Shown: positions 1 through 9,912 of the stretch, piece by piece
Layout: each line of letters starts with the position of its first letter
Position numbering within the stretch: the first letter of the stretch is position 1
DNA from: Kappaphycus alvarezii
Lineage: Eukaryota > Rhodophyta > Florideophyceae > Gigartinales > Solieriaceae
Direction: 5' to 3'
Length of the DNA stretch: 64,000 nucleotides
NCBI GenBank assembly: GCA_002205965.3
Contig: NADL03000599.1
Coordinates: forward strand, 1,116,001-1,180,000
The notes under the pieces: generated by a model
The model's database searches: none
What the model was told of the DNA's origin: nothing
What the model saw: the letters and a program-made list of their open reading frames with translations, nothing else
Translations under genes and position numbers: made by a program

Positions 1-1459
1 ATATGTATTTACTTTTCTGGATCACAAAAGCGTGATGAGCAATTATGTGAAGGGCACGCCCTATTTTATTTCCAAAAATAAGAGTCGAGCCAGTACATTC
101 TCAACTGCTACGGTATATCAATTAGTTTCCATCAAGTAGGTTTCATCATTCAGTGAACCGAAACTCTAAAATACCGTACAGTAAAAGGTCTTTCTCGTTC
201 ATGCAATATTGTACTGTACTGTACTGTCCAGGTATCATACGCGCAGTGGTTCTCTTGCACAATTTTGGGATCAAAAGTAACTGTAAGGGCGATGCCCACC
301 ATGACACAAGCTCGCTCCACGCTCCAGTGCGCACGGGACGAAATAAGGAAACGGTTCACTGCGAAACTTCGGAATGCTTAAAACTGGGATAGTTGGGCGC
401 TGTGTGACGGGGAGGTAGGCACGCATCTTCATACTATCCAGAAAGATGTTGGGAGGCCGCATGCACCTGTTCACACGACAGGGAGTGCGCTTCGAATAAC
501 GAGCGAGGCAGAGCAACTCAACTCGTGTACGGTCAGCATCCCAATTACTATTTCATAGACAGCAAATAGTTTCTCAATGCCACAGTACGGCCATGTAGAC
601 CTGATCGCGAACCGTCTCAAAAAATCAATCATCCCCATTCCAAGCGAGTAGAATGTGTGACGGGGCTTCTGGAGCGTCCGCGAGCTAGAGGAACGAAGTG
701 GCACTTCCCGCCACGGAAAAGATTACCGTCAAAAAGCAGGACGGGCACGTCGCGCAAAGTGCAACGAATGGCGGGCAGTCTTGTCAAGGTACGTCAGCGC
801 GGCGCCTGCCAGCGTGTCAAGTCGAGGTGCGGGTCTATGGAAACGGACCGCCACGGCAAAAAGACGTACCGTCACAGTCGCTTTGGGTTTGGCGGGAAGC
901 CAGTTCGGGGGACGGAGTGGCATTTGTATCAGTCAGAGGAGTGTCAAGCTAATAGATCATTCTCTTGCTGGTCCATGGTCCATAGCCCACCCAACGCGTC
1001 CGTCACTTCAGAGCCAGAACATTGGAGGCATCGTGAGGGCAAAACCGACCGCGTCTGATTGTTTGGATCAATGAGGACAAAGTGGTCATTTAGGTTAGTA
1101 GCAAAGGTTTCCTATGTTGTGAGAACTTCCCTCTTGCTAGCCGTGGGTTAGAGGATGACTCTTGTCGAGCAGAGAGTCCCCATTCCGACGCTAGTTTGAG
1201 GATCCATAGTGGGTTTGAATACTGCGCAGTTTACGCAACCTTATCCGGGTCGCATGCCTACTCGTCCCAGGTCCAAGTACGTGAGCAGTATGAGCAATCG
1301 CATTAGATGCGTTGTGCCAATTTGGGCGCGTTATCTGCGGGGACTACGTGGTATCCAGTTGCATCCATTAACGTCTATAGAGATATCCAAAAAGGTCTTG
1401 ATTAGTTTACATTAGTAACTGGCTCCCGACCAACCCCGAGGATAAAGACATTCCGCAGT
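1..1459. other. Intergenic, no gene recognised
   Basis: No frame here gives a protein I recognise. A block of TACTG pentamers lies near 205-227. Two diverged copies of a GC-rich segment about 139 bp apart share a CCGCCACGG...TACCGTCA core (about 709-732 and 848-874), each near a GAACGAAGTGGCA / GGACGGAGTGGCA word. The 133-codon open frame across 657-1058 is Arg/Ser-rich, follows these repeats and is probably not a gene. Confidence 0.5.
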
Positions 1460-2517
1460 CTACTTTGCCTTGACAGCGGACGCCTCGTTAGTCTCTGCTG
1501 CCTTTTCCGCGGCCCTTCTCTCTGTGACCTTTAGCATAATCTTGTTGTCTACCAAGTCATGCAACGCAATAATGGAACGAATCAACGCAGACACATAAAG
1601 AACCAGCATCATATCATTTGTTTTGGTGTGGAAGCCCTTGATGAGTTCCGGCATATTCAAGCTTGGCAACAGATTGAAAACGTCTTGCATCTTGTACATG
1701 ATCTCATTATTGACCGGTAACCTGCCCTCCGCCACATCCGCCAAATACGCCTGCAATTCCATCAAGCGACTCTTCAAAGACTTGAGCGCCGCCAACTTGG
1801 CCGTAATTTCGCTTGTCAAACTCGAGACCGACGCATCCTTTATATCCCTCAGTAAATGTCCTACACCAATCTCCTCTGCATCGGCAGCATTAATTTCACT
1901 CGGCAAATGCTCAAACGTACGATTAACGCTGCCATCTTTCTGTACCTCTTCGACGGAAATGTAAGCTTCAGTAGGCAATCCCAGGTCCTTCGGCTTGACG
2001 TCAACAATCACAAGGACAGGATCGGTGCAATACTTTGCGATGAGATCGTTGATCTCAAGGTCGCCGGTATGAATCTTGGGACCGGTGGAGTACCAGCCTA
2101 CTATGCGCTCGCGAGCATTGACCTTGCGGAACATGCCGAACATGTTCTCCAGGTAATCGTGGTCAAGGAACCACACGGAAGAGTCCTTACCATCCTCCTC
2201 GAAGGGAACTGCAAACGAGTTTGTGCAACTGACCTTGCCCTTGACAATTTGGCCAAGAAGGACTCCGACAGCACGCCTGGAAGGAAGGGGCGTATCCCGC
2301 AAAGAACGCAAATGCGAATCGATGGGAGCAGAGTTCAGGTTAGCGTTGTGGAGAAATGTGAGGTTGGATCGATGCTTGATGCCCACAAAATGATTGCGGA
2401 GAAGGCGAGCGATAAGACTTACTTGTTGGTATCCTTGCAAACGCGATTGTAGTGATCGATAACGCTAAGAAGCACTAAGGGATGGACGGCGACACAACTG
2501 AGCGAAACTGCCGGCAT
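1460..2517 (-). CDS. RPN8: 26S proteasome regulatory subunit RPN8 / PSMD7
   Basis: MPN-domain subunit of the 19S lid, the inactive partner of the RPN11 deubiquitinase. The protein is 303 aa from two exons (2517-2423 and 2276-1460), close to the family's usual 300-320 aa. Exon 1 encodes the conserved start ([20 protein letters not shown]) and exon 2 resumes with KRAVGVLLG. The hallmark stretch [12 protein letters not shown]...[12 protein letters not shown] is present, as are [17 protein letters not shown] and the C-terminal helices ([18 protein letters not shown], then [14 protein letters not shown]). The JAMM HxH metal ligands are absent (GWYSTGP), as expected for RPN8. The start is the ATG at 2517. 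An unspliced reading would put an unrelated N-terminus translated from the intron in front of exon 2. The C-terminus is Ala/Glu/Lys-rich and short. Confidence 0.95.
2277..2422 (-). other. Spliceosomal intron in RPN8
   Basis: This 146-nt GT-AG intron has donor GTAAGT (2422-2417) and acceptor CCTTCCTTCCAG ending at 2277. Splicing joins AA|G within a Lys codon and restores the conserved [12 protein letters not shown] run across the junction. Confidence 0.93.
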
Positions 2518-3496
2518 ATCGAATCGGATGGCAATGCGGTAAAAAGGTGGGAATGTTTGAGATTTGAACACACGCGTGAGTGGTGGTGACAAGGAAAGGC
2601 GGGGAAAGCGGGTTGCTCAAAAGGGGTCCTCCCGAGGACGTGAGGTTATTGTCTGGAACAAACAATGGAAGATCTCGACGATCAATTGAGGCGGTGCAGG
2701 TGGGTGAGAAGATGTCGGCGACAACAGGCGTTGATGTGGAGCGACTTTGCACTTTGGGAGAGAGTGCCGAACGAGCACGGTCAAGCAGCATTTACCACGG
2801 TACAATCATACATACGTATATTCCATTCCAGCGCGATTGACTTTTCCACGGCTCCAACATTTTGATTTTCTTTTAATTTTACACAGCGTGTACAATGCCG
2901 TACAGTACAGTATGGGGGAAAAATTGGGGTGTTTTAATGACTGAACGATAGGTTAGCCTATGTGCACAGTATAGAATTGCGTTGACAGCACTGTACGGTA
3001 CAGCACAGCATCAATTTTACCGAAAAAAAAGCATTCCTTCTCGCAATTGTTTCGCTCGAACCAATTTGTTGCAGCTGCTCTGCTTGGAAAGTTGTTGACA
3101 TCAATAAATGCTGCCAGAATCAACCGGCCTCCGCCTCCTTTCAATGAAGCGCGATACGCATGAGGGCAACGAGTTCGATGCTGTACTCAGCGCCACACTC
3201 CCTATCGCGACACTCATATCTTATCTGACGTAAATGCTACGAGCTCGATGACCCTGCTAGCCACGCACCCGACATTGAACAAACTACAAGCAAGCCTGTG
3301 CTGCAAAACTGTCTAGTATCAACTGCCTCCCCTCGACGCAGGTGTGACTGCCCAACATCGCCGCGGCCCAGCATCATACCACGCAAAAATTCCCGCATTA
3401 CCAAATCAAAAGATTGGTGCAATTGTGACGAGTTGAAAATTGACTGTACTTCAAGACTTGTTCAACTTTTCTGTTGTCTGAATCAACGTAACATCA
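2518..3496. other. Intergenic region upstream of RPN8
   Basis: No gene recognised. It presumably holds the RPN8 promoter (purine-rich on the plus strand from 2580 to 2720) and the downstream end of the MOSC gene. TACTG/CAGTA pentamer blocks lie at about 2890-2911 and 2985-3005. Confidence 0.5.
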
Positions 3497-4744
3497 TCAA
3501 CTTGCCCTCCCCTGTTCCTCCATCTTCTCCTCTGCCCCCTCTTCCACTACATTCGGTTGTGGCGGTGAATCCAATGCCTCTGTAATCCTCACAGAATCAC
3601 CCAGCTTGATTACTGCCTTACCCCTGGCATTCCTCGTCGGCACCATATTCTGTCCAAACACCACCGTCTTTCCAAAGCTTCTAAACTTTTTCAGCGTCTC
3701 TGTTGGTTCATTCTCAGAATCCAACTTTCCAGTCTCCGGGTCCACCGTCACCACCTTGCACCGAATGCAACCGTTTGCCACTTCAAACTCAACCTTATCC
3801 CCCACCGTCAGCCTCTTCCACCCATCCTCCTCAAACGGCAAACACCCACCACCCACCACCACGTTTGGTCTAAACCTACAAATCTCCAACTCCCTGCCCA
3901 CCCTTCGCCCCACCTCCTTCAGACTCTCTTCATTCGCCAACAAATACGGCCATCCATCCGAAAACGATGTCTCAAAGGTATCCGGCTTTACATACCTCTC
4001 ATCCACCTTTCTCCTAAACCCCTCCCGCATACGCACCAACCGCAGCTCACTCACGCCCAAATACTCCTCGAAAAAACGCCCCGCAGCATCGCCCTGATCA
4101 ATCGCTTCACACACATCCAGCATGTGCGTCACCTCCTTCTTTGTTCCCCACTTTTTCACCACATGTTTCAAAGTTTCCATGCCTGGCGCCTCAATGACCA
4201 AAACTTCGCCTTCCACTCTCGGTTTCACCAAAGCCAACGATGGATACTTTTTCTGTGTTACACTTCTTCCGGTAAAATCGACAACCATAAACAAACGATC
4301 ATTCTCCAAGCCACGATCCGTCACTCGTGCACTCTCGACCGGCATACCCCCACACGCCTTAATCGGATACACGTACAACCCTGTCAAACGAATATCGCCA
4401 CCCTCCTGCGTCCCCAAAACCTCGTCTTCCTCAACATCGCCATCATGTTTCACGGGAATCTCCCGCTCTGCCAGTACCGGCTGTTCCTCTTCACGCGATG
4501 TATCATCGGGGTGAATGTCATCCCTAGCCCTCCTCTGCAGTGCATACACATACCCCAACCCAAAACCTACAATGAGGTTTGCAATACACAAGGCCAAATT
4601 ACTGGCCGATTCAATCCACGCTTCAGAATCCCACCACGAGGGATACCCTCGCATAGGACGCATTTCAACTCTCTCATTCACAACTCGGGCATCGGGTGCA
4701 CGCCCATGCGACGGCAAGCTCGACGTTTGCTTTAATGCAGGCAT
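3497..4744 (-). CDS. Membrane-anchored MOSC-domain protein, mARC-like molybdenum-cofactor enzyme
   Basis: Single exon, 415 aa from the ATG at 4744; frames further upstream have only non-ATG codons. After a charged N-terminus, one hydrophobic segment (about residues 48-69, LALCIANLIVGFGLGYVYAL) should act as a membrane anchor. An acidic linker follows, then the MOSC N-terminal beta-barrel (LTGLYVYPIKACGGMPVESARVTDRGLENDR split here by position, with YPIKAC as the key word). The MOSC domain (FSDGWPYLLANEESL, CRFRPNVVV) ends in NGCIRCKVVTVDPETG. The Cys at about 329 is where this family binds the molybdenum centre. In mammals and plants, mARC reduces N-hydroxylated substrates with cytochrome b5 and its reductase, and the outer mitochondrial membrane location depends on an N-terminal anchor. 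The same layout here supports that role, but substrate and location are inferred. The acidic C-terminal tail is lineage-specific. Confidence 0.88.
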   Translation of the reverse strand: MPALKQTSSLPSHGRAPDARVVNERVEMRPMRGYPSWWDSEAWIESASNLALCIANLIVGFGLGYVYALQRRARDDIHPDDTSREEEQPVLAEREIPVKHDGDVEEDEVLGTQEGGDIRLTGLYVYPIKACGGMPVESARVTDRGLENDRLFMVVDFTGRSVTQKKYPSLALVKPRVEGEVLVIEAPGMETLKHVVKKWGTKKEVTHMLDVCEAIDQGDAAGRFFEEYLGVSELRLVRMREGFRRKVDERYVKPDTFETSFSDGWPYLLANEESLKEVGRRVGRELEICRFRPNVVVGGGCLPFEEDGWKRLTVGDKVEFEVANGCIRCKVVTVDPETGKLDSENEPTETLKKFRSFGKTVVFGQNMVPTRNARGKAVIKLGDSVRITEALDSPPQPNVVEEGAEEKMEEQGRAS

Positions 4745-6976
4745 CAAGATAATCCCTTTCAACACAACGCAAGACGCGACACATGAAACACAAAGCTCAC
4801 ACACACACACACGTCACGTTAGATGGTGTGAGGCGGTCGACGCGGCCGTAACACGGTGGCACAAGCGTGGGCCGTACGCACACAGCAATGCAGGGGCGGT
4901 TGTTGGGGCGGTGAAAATCGGTCGAGGCCGCGTCAAGGACGAGGAGATCAGGGACTTGTGGGTGGGGAGGGATGCGATGTGGCGATGAGGAATGTGAAAG
5001 AGGGCAGATTTGAAACGAAAGCGATACCTGAATTGTTTGGCTATTTGGCGGTAGGGGGGGTTGGAACAAATGGGCATGGTTGTGGCCAAATGTGAACAGT
5101 ATTGTGTGAGCAGCATTTCGACTAGTGCAAGCATACTAATTTAATTTACTGTGTGAAGTGAAAATAATTTCCAGCTGGAATTACGTTTCATAGACAAGTT
5201 TACTGTACTATGAACTGTACTACTGTACATACGGGAAGGGTTGTAAAGGTACAACTGTACAGTATTGTACAATAAACTTGAATGAATAGTGACAGTTTGT
5301 TGGCACCTCGTTTCCCTCCGCCAGGGCCCTCCAAACGTACCCTCCCGACCTGTGTACACATCACCAGTAAGTGATACACGGCCCAACACTAACCAACGCA
5401 CACGCTCTCCATACAAGGCCATGACAAGACATGACGATCTGCAAGGTGAATACTTACGCAGATCACACGGCCCAGCATGGTACAAGGCCAGGCGCGATGC
5501 CGTTAGCAGGTTGGATGTTACACGATGATGCTAGGGGGTGCCGAGTTGCGTGTCGAGGGTGATTGCGGTGTGCGTGAGTGACGCTTGGGAAGTAGTGGGG
5601 GTTTGGGATGATTCGTCGGATGGCGAACACGTGCATGTGGTTTGTTTGCTGGAGCTGGTGGTGGAGTTTGGAGCGATTTCGGCGGTCGTTTTGGGTGTGG
5701 GCGGTGGTGCTGTGGCTTGGACCTTGGCAGTGTCGCCGCGTTTGTGTTGGCGCAGATAGAGGCAAAAGACGTGTGCGGTCATTTACAGTTTGTGTAGGCT
5801 TACAGTTTTGCGTGTGTTGTATGTTGGGAGCTGGTTGAACAATGTTGATCTGGATGCTCTTTTTTGACGATCGATCTAGATCTGTAGTTATCCCTTTGTC
5901 GTATGCAGGCCCTCTTACAATTCCGTGGCCGTCGTACGGATATGTCGTTGAAGATAGATGACATGTGGAGATGGAGGGGTCTGGGCGAGTTGGAAAGAGG
6001 TACGTAGGCGCAACATTTAGCAACGTCATTGCTGATTCATGTTTGTTGTAGCTCAGCAAGACGTGCCCTATTTCGCGAAAACGAGGCATGCCGAGCACTG
6101 ATCGACACCAACGGCAATGCCAGCATGGACAACGTCTCACAGAGTACAATGTAACCGAACACTCTTGTGCGCTTGCGAGCTGTACGGTACAGTACAGTAC
6201 TGAATCTACAAAGCCAGTTGTCATACTGTACTGTACCAGCCGTGGTATAAGCATGCGGAGCCTGTCATTCCAAAGTAGACCAATTGAATTTCTTGTTTCC
6301 ATTGCTCGGCGTTGACGTACTAGTTTACTGTAAGCATAGATATATCGTACAGCAATGTTCAGCATTGTACAGTACTGTACAGTACCATATATGCAGCAAG
6401 TTTTGCTTTCCGTATGGATCACAAAAAGGACCATACCTTGCGTTTACTGATTCTGCAGATCAAGGCGACACGTCCAATCGGAGCTGTTCCACAGCTAAGC
6501 TTGCATGACATGCAGCAACACACACTAAAATGCGCTTATCAACGCAACTGAGCCCAACCTGCAATGCTTGTCATCGCCGGTGGGTTTATTCCACCCCTCG
6601 GAATCATCCAATCAGCGTCGATCATTCAACTTTACTTGAGGTAACCAATCTCAAAACCCACACTATTTTATGGCCATTGCCGAAAAGAAAGGCGCTATCT
6701 CATTGATTTCAATGCCTTGACCCACCCAAGCGACATCCGACAATCGACGTTCTACCTATCCTAATCCATCTCCCCTCTCCCGTTGTAGCTCTCATCCTTA
6801 CAATCTCAACACCCCCCCCCTTGTCACCACCCAACAAAACATCCCTCCCAAATCATGCAGCCCATTCCCCACCCCCACCCCCACCCCCACCCAACCTCCT
6901 ATAAAACAACCCCCGCCCGCCCTCTCCCCCCGCCATTCAAACTCCCATCCCCGCACACCACCATCCCAAACCCATC
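4745..6976. other. Intergenic, pentamer blocks and C-rich tract
   Basis: No gene recognised. There is a CA repeat at 4798-4812. TACTG/CAGTA blocks lie at about 5206-5275, 6180-6240 and 6361-6388. A minus-strand frame at 5782-5531 (83 codons, Thr/Ser/Pro-rich) is the best small candidate, but nothing identifies it. From about 6760 the plus strand is strongly C-rich, with CCCCCA repeats at 6868-6892 and a TATAAAA at about 6899. That could be the promoter of the PARP locus that follows. Confidence 0.4.
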
Positions 6977-7447
6977 TTGACCAACCCCACTCTCGACCTC
7001 TCCACACCCCATCACCTCGTCCGCCGCTCCCACTGCTGGCAACTATCACTCGACAATCTCAGAATCCACCTCGGCTTCGGTCGCCTCTCCACCCCCGGTC
7101 GTCACATCGAAAAAGCATTCCAAACCCTCGAAGACGCCGTCCAATGGGCCACCAACGCCATCCTGCAAAAGCTTCAATTCGGCTATAAATACCCCCAAAT
7201 CCCTATCCAACCAATCCTCACACCACCCCGTCAACCCTCCCCCTCCAACACAACCACTCCACTCCACCCAACCCCGTCGCACCACCCGCAAACGCTCCGC
7301 CCCCAACATCTACACCCCTGACAACTCGAAGCGTCCCAAGCCTCAACCCGCCGTCGTCCTTCAATTCCAACCTCCCCATGCACGTCCCATCTTCCTTACA
7401 GCCACCCCCGTTTCAACGGCCCGTTCGGCGTCGTCGATCCCGCCTCT
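6977..7447 (+). pseudogene. 5' part of a broken PARP gene: first WGR domain and basic linker
   Basis: From about 7015 to 7200 one frame encodes a WGR domain: CWQLSLDN, then FGRLSTPG for the signature, then AFQTLEDAVQWATNAILQKL and FGYKY, as in short bacterial-type WGR domains. No in-frame ATG precedes it; a stop lies at 6902-6904. Downstream this frame meets TGA at 7319. A second frame reads well over about 7262-7400 (TTRKRSAPNIYTP, a basic stretch that could be a nuclear localisation signal). The first frame reads well again from 7400 to 7447 (FNGPFGVVDPAS). That fits two compensating indels or an unrecognised intron. At 7447 an LTR element interrupts the codon run. The same frame resumes at 11639 with SASHGVIHSD, so this is one gene with the PARP body downstream. 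Confidence 0.72.
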
Positions 7448-7778
7448 GTGAAACAGGACAACACGAATGCTGTGGCGAAGGTGCCGTGTATCGCGTTTAC
7501 AAATGTTCGAATCTCCGTATTTGCGTCCGTTCGGTCGACTTGCGACCATTTATTCTCTATATTAGCAGAGAGATGGCGAGAGAGTATTCCTCGGGCATCG
7601 AACACCATCAATTGCGCCACGAAACGGGGTCTCCAGCAGTTCTGCCGTCAAGGAAGTCATCCTTACGTCTATATGGAGAGAAAGATTTGAGGAGCACGAA
7701 CAAACGTTTGGCCGTGCATTCGTTACATCTGTTGCTCTACATTCAGTAAACGGCTTGGCATTTCCAAATCTGTTTCAC
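7448..7778 (+). repeat. 5' LTR of the PARP-interrupting element
   Basis: 331 bp, bounded by GTGAAACAG...CTGTTTCAC and matching 11308-11638 with few substitutions. Its open frames are accidental and recur in the other copy. Confidence 0.88.
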
Positions 7779-7790
7779 TGGTAGCATCGC
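7779..7790 (+). promoter_or_regulatory. Primer-binding site (TGGTAGCATCGC)
   Basis: It abuts the 5' LTR with no gap. The 12-mer is complementary to a tRNA 3' end GCGATGCTACCA, and its first 8 bases match the usual eukaryotic initiator tRNA-Met primer site. The copia element in this window uses the same 12-mer. Confidence 0.8.
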
Positions 7791-7832
7791 TTAATTTTCT
7801 CCTGGATGCTCAGTCGTGAAGGGTCGTGGAGG

Positions 7833-8114
7833 CTACAGTTTTATTCCTAGCGACAGCCAGGAGGGCTTGGTCGCCCCGAGAGAAACCCATCCGCGTACTG
7901 CAGTATCAAATAGCGATTGAGCGAGTTTCTGCGTGAAGTAAGCGTCGGACAGACAACTTTGCAGACGACGCCGCAGGTTATCAACGGAATCAACGGATGA
8001 ATCCCCGCCTGACAAAAAGTCCATCGGTGATTTGGGGTTCCAACCGATGTCGAGTTCAAAAGGGCTGTAGCCTAGAGAGTCAATCTTGGCTGAGTTGTAT
8101 GAGAATTCGGCCAC
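7833..8114 (-). pseudogene. Integrase C-terminal fragment of a Ty3/gypsy-like element
   Basis: A 93-codon fragment reads AEFSYNSAKIDSLGYSPFELDIG, close to the AEFAYN...STGxSPFEL signature that follows the integrase core in Ty3/gypsy pol. It lacks the zinc finger, the DDE residues and any chromodomain. It is antisense to the LTR element that surrounds it, so it is either a nested scrap or captured sequence. Confidence 0.72.
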
Positions 8115-8429
8115 CGTCAGCCTGTAACTAGTTGAGCGATTTTGAGTGCTGTGACTGACTAGTGTGTTTTTGGATATCTTGGATGAAGAACAAGAACCTG
8201 AAAATATTGAGCGTATTTTGATGCGCTTTTGACTCTCTTGTGAATTCGCCGAGTGGACAAAGTCGAAGACGCCGTGATCTCGTTAAACTACTCGGTCGCT
8301 AAGCGTGCTGAGCTTTGGATGGTATGGGACATTTGGAATTTGGCAATACGAAGGTGAATTTTAAGGCGAGAATCATCGGAAATGGTGAGCCTATAGGAAA
8401 ACAGTTGTATATGTTTGTCGAGTGTACAA

Positions 8430-8850
8430 ACAGAGAATCCGACCTGCAAGTCGTTAAACTGGTTGAGCCGTGCGAGTGCTCGAAATGTCGACCAGCATGT
8501 CGGTAAACTGGAATGTTTCCTTGTTGGGTTTTGAAGGAACATTGAAAACCAAGACAATTATTATGGATGTCTGGCAATAGCCATTGTCGAGTGGTGAGCC
8601 TGCAGAAGAATATAACTCGGTTATTGTTTTTCAAGTAGATGAGAAACGACGACGACCGGCATGTCGTTAAACTGGAATACTGGGTGTTCGAGTGGATGAG
8701 CAGCAGTGACGACCGGTACGTCTTTAAAGTGGGTATTGGCGTGTCAAATGGACGGGCAGCGATGACGACCGCTATGTCGGAAAAAGTAGATGTATGGGCT
8801 TGTCTAGTAGACGAGAATGGTTTCAGCTATGTCGGCGAGAAGCTGAGTTA
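8430..8850 (+). repeat. Degenerate tandem array, about 55-bp unit
   Basis: The word GACCGGCATGTCGTTAAACTGG recurs in diverged form near 8441, 8490, 8655, 8713, 8767 and 8824. Spacings are about 49-58 bp, plus one gap of about three units. Confidence 0.6.
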
Positions 8851-8911
8851 TTCTTGGAAAGGTGCCGGTATTTATCAAATGATTGACCGGCTTGGATAAT
8901 CTTTTGTTTGT

Positions 8912-9742
8912 TCAGGAACGAAACAAATCTTTCACACTTATGCGGACGTCCGAGAAGGCAGCCGGTGCTATGAAGCCACTCGAGAATGTCTCCCTCGACT
9001 CGTAATAATTTCCTCGCGGCTTCCGAAGGACCTGCACGTTGCGTTCTTCAACGTTGACTATCCAATACTCGGGTATTCCTTCCAACGCGTAAGTTTCAAG
9101 TTTGGTGGTGCTGTCTCTCACAATGGTGCTTTTAGAAACTTCAGCAATCAACAAGATATCACTTGGTATTGCCTTGTGATTGTCGTAATCTTCACTGAAG
9201 CCTGACGCAATGAATACATCAGGCTCAGGTTCCGAATTCGTTCTGCTCAGACAAATTGGGTCAGCTTTGAAGACGGCTGCACGATTCTTGATTTCAAGCG
9301 CTTTGTACAGTTTCCTAAAGAGAACATTCGCGGTGTCCTTGTGTTCAACGGATTGGGAGGGCATTGCAACAAGGAATCCATTAAGCAGTTCCAAGCGACG
9401 GTCGTCCAAACGTCCCGTTTCAATCAATACGTGATAGTCTTCGACGGTTAGAGGCTCAAGATGAAAGTTTTCAGGAGTGTTCGCGCGTGAACGCCCCTTG
9501 GCAAGGAGGCAACCCTGCACACAAGACAAGGCCACCGGAGAGGGTGTCTTTTCCTTGCTTTGATGATTGATGGAAAACTGTGCTTCGCGAAATACATTAT
9601 GAAGAGTTGCAGCGGCTTTTTCGTTGTTTGGCCCGGGCCCCAGTCCAGAGGTGTAAGATGTACTGCCGCGCTTGAATCTGAAACGGCGAGGGGCCTCTAA
9701 TCCCCGAGTACATCGACGCAAAGACAGGGCTGAGCGAATCAT
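8912..9742 (-). CDS. Uma2-family (DUF820) PD-(D/E)XK nuclease-fold protein with N-terminal extension
   Basis: Intact single-exon ORF of 276 aa from the ATG at 9742. Residues 1-90 are an extension rich in Arg with almost no acidic residues at its start (MIRSALSLRRCTRGLEAPRR), like an organelle-targeting peptide. From about 95 the Uma2 fold is complete: LEPLTVEDYHVLIETGRLDD, RLELLNGFLVAMPSQSVEH with Glu118, EPEPDVFIA with Asp175, LLIAEVSKST with Glu201, and KLETYALEGIPEYWIVN with Lys214. This family is abundant in cyanobacteria and other bacteria, is classed by fold as a putative restriction-type endonuclease, and is rare in eukaryotes. The gene lies antisense inside a non-autonomous LTR element and has no stop or frameshift, unlike everything around it. 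Transfer from a bacterium is likely. Whether it is expressed, imported into an organelle or catalytic cannot be told from sequence. Confidence 0.85.
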   Translation of the reverse strand: MIRSALSLRRCTRGLEAPRRFRFKRGSTSYTSGLGPGPNNEKAAATLHNVFREAQFSINHQSKEKTPSPVALSCVQGCLLAKGRSRANTPENFHLEPLTVEDYHVLIETGRLDDRRLELLNGFLVAMPSQSVEHKDTANVLFRKLYKALEIKNRAAVFKADPICLSRTNSEPEPDVFIASGFSEDYDNHKAIPSDILLIAEVSKSTIVRDSTTKLETYALEGIPEYWIVNVEERNVQVLRKPRGNYYESRETFSSGFIAPAAFSDVRISVKDLFRS

Positions 9743-9912
9743 GGGGCTACGAAGTCAGACGATGCAGTGATGAAGGAGGAAATCGCGAAGAAGACGGAAA
9801 TAACAGGTTGGCGACTATGGAAGACAACAAATATCATATCTGTCATACGTCTCGTGTTGGCCACTCTTTGAGTCTAGAGTCCTGCAATTGGAAGTAAGAG
9901 GCACGTGTACAC

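Noticed and set aside
1856-4735. Long plus-strand frames opposite RPN8 and the MOSC gene
   Set aside because: Each is antisense to a gene with clear family motifs and has no motif of its own.
5463-6434. 323-codon minus-strand open frame
   Set aside because: It runs through several TACTG/CAGTA blocks (repeated TVQYC-type residues) and has no domain; likely chance.
7230-7401. Intron explaining the frame change in the 5' PARP part (acceptor TTCCTTACAG at 7401)
   Set aside because: No GT in the right phase with a donor-like context was found. Possible but not supported, so indels in a pseudogene are left as the simpler reading.
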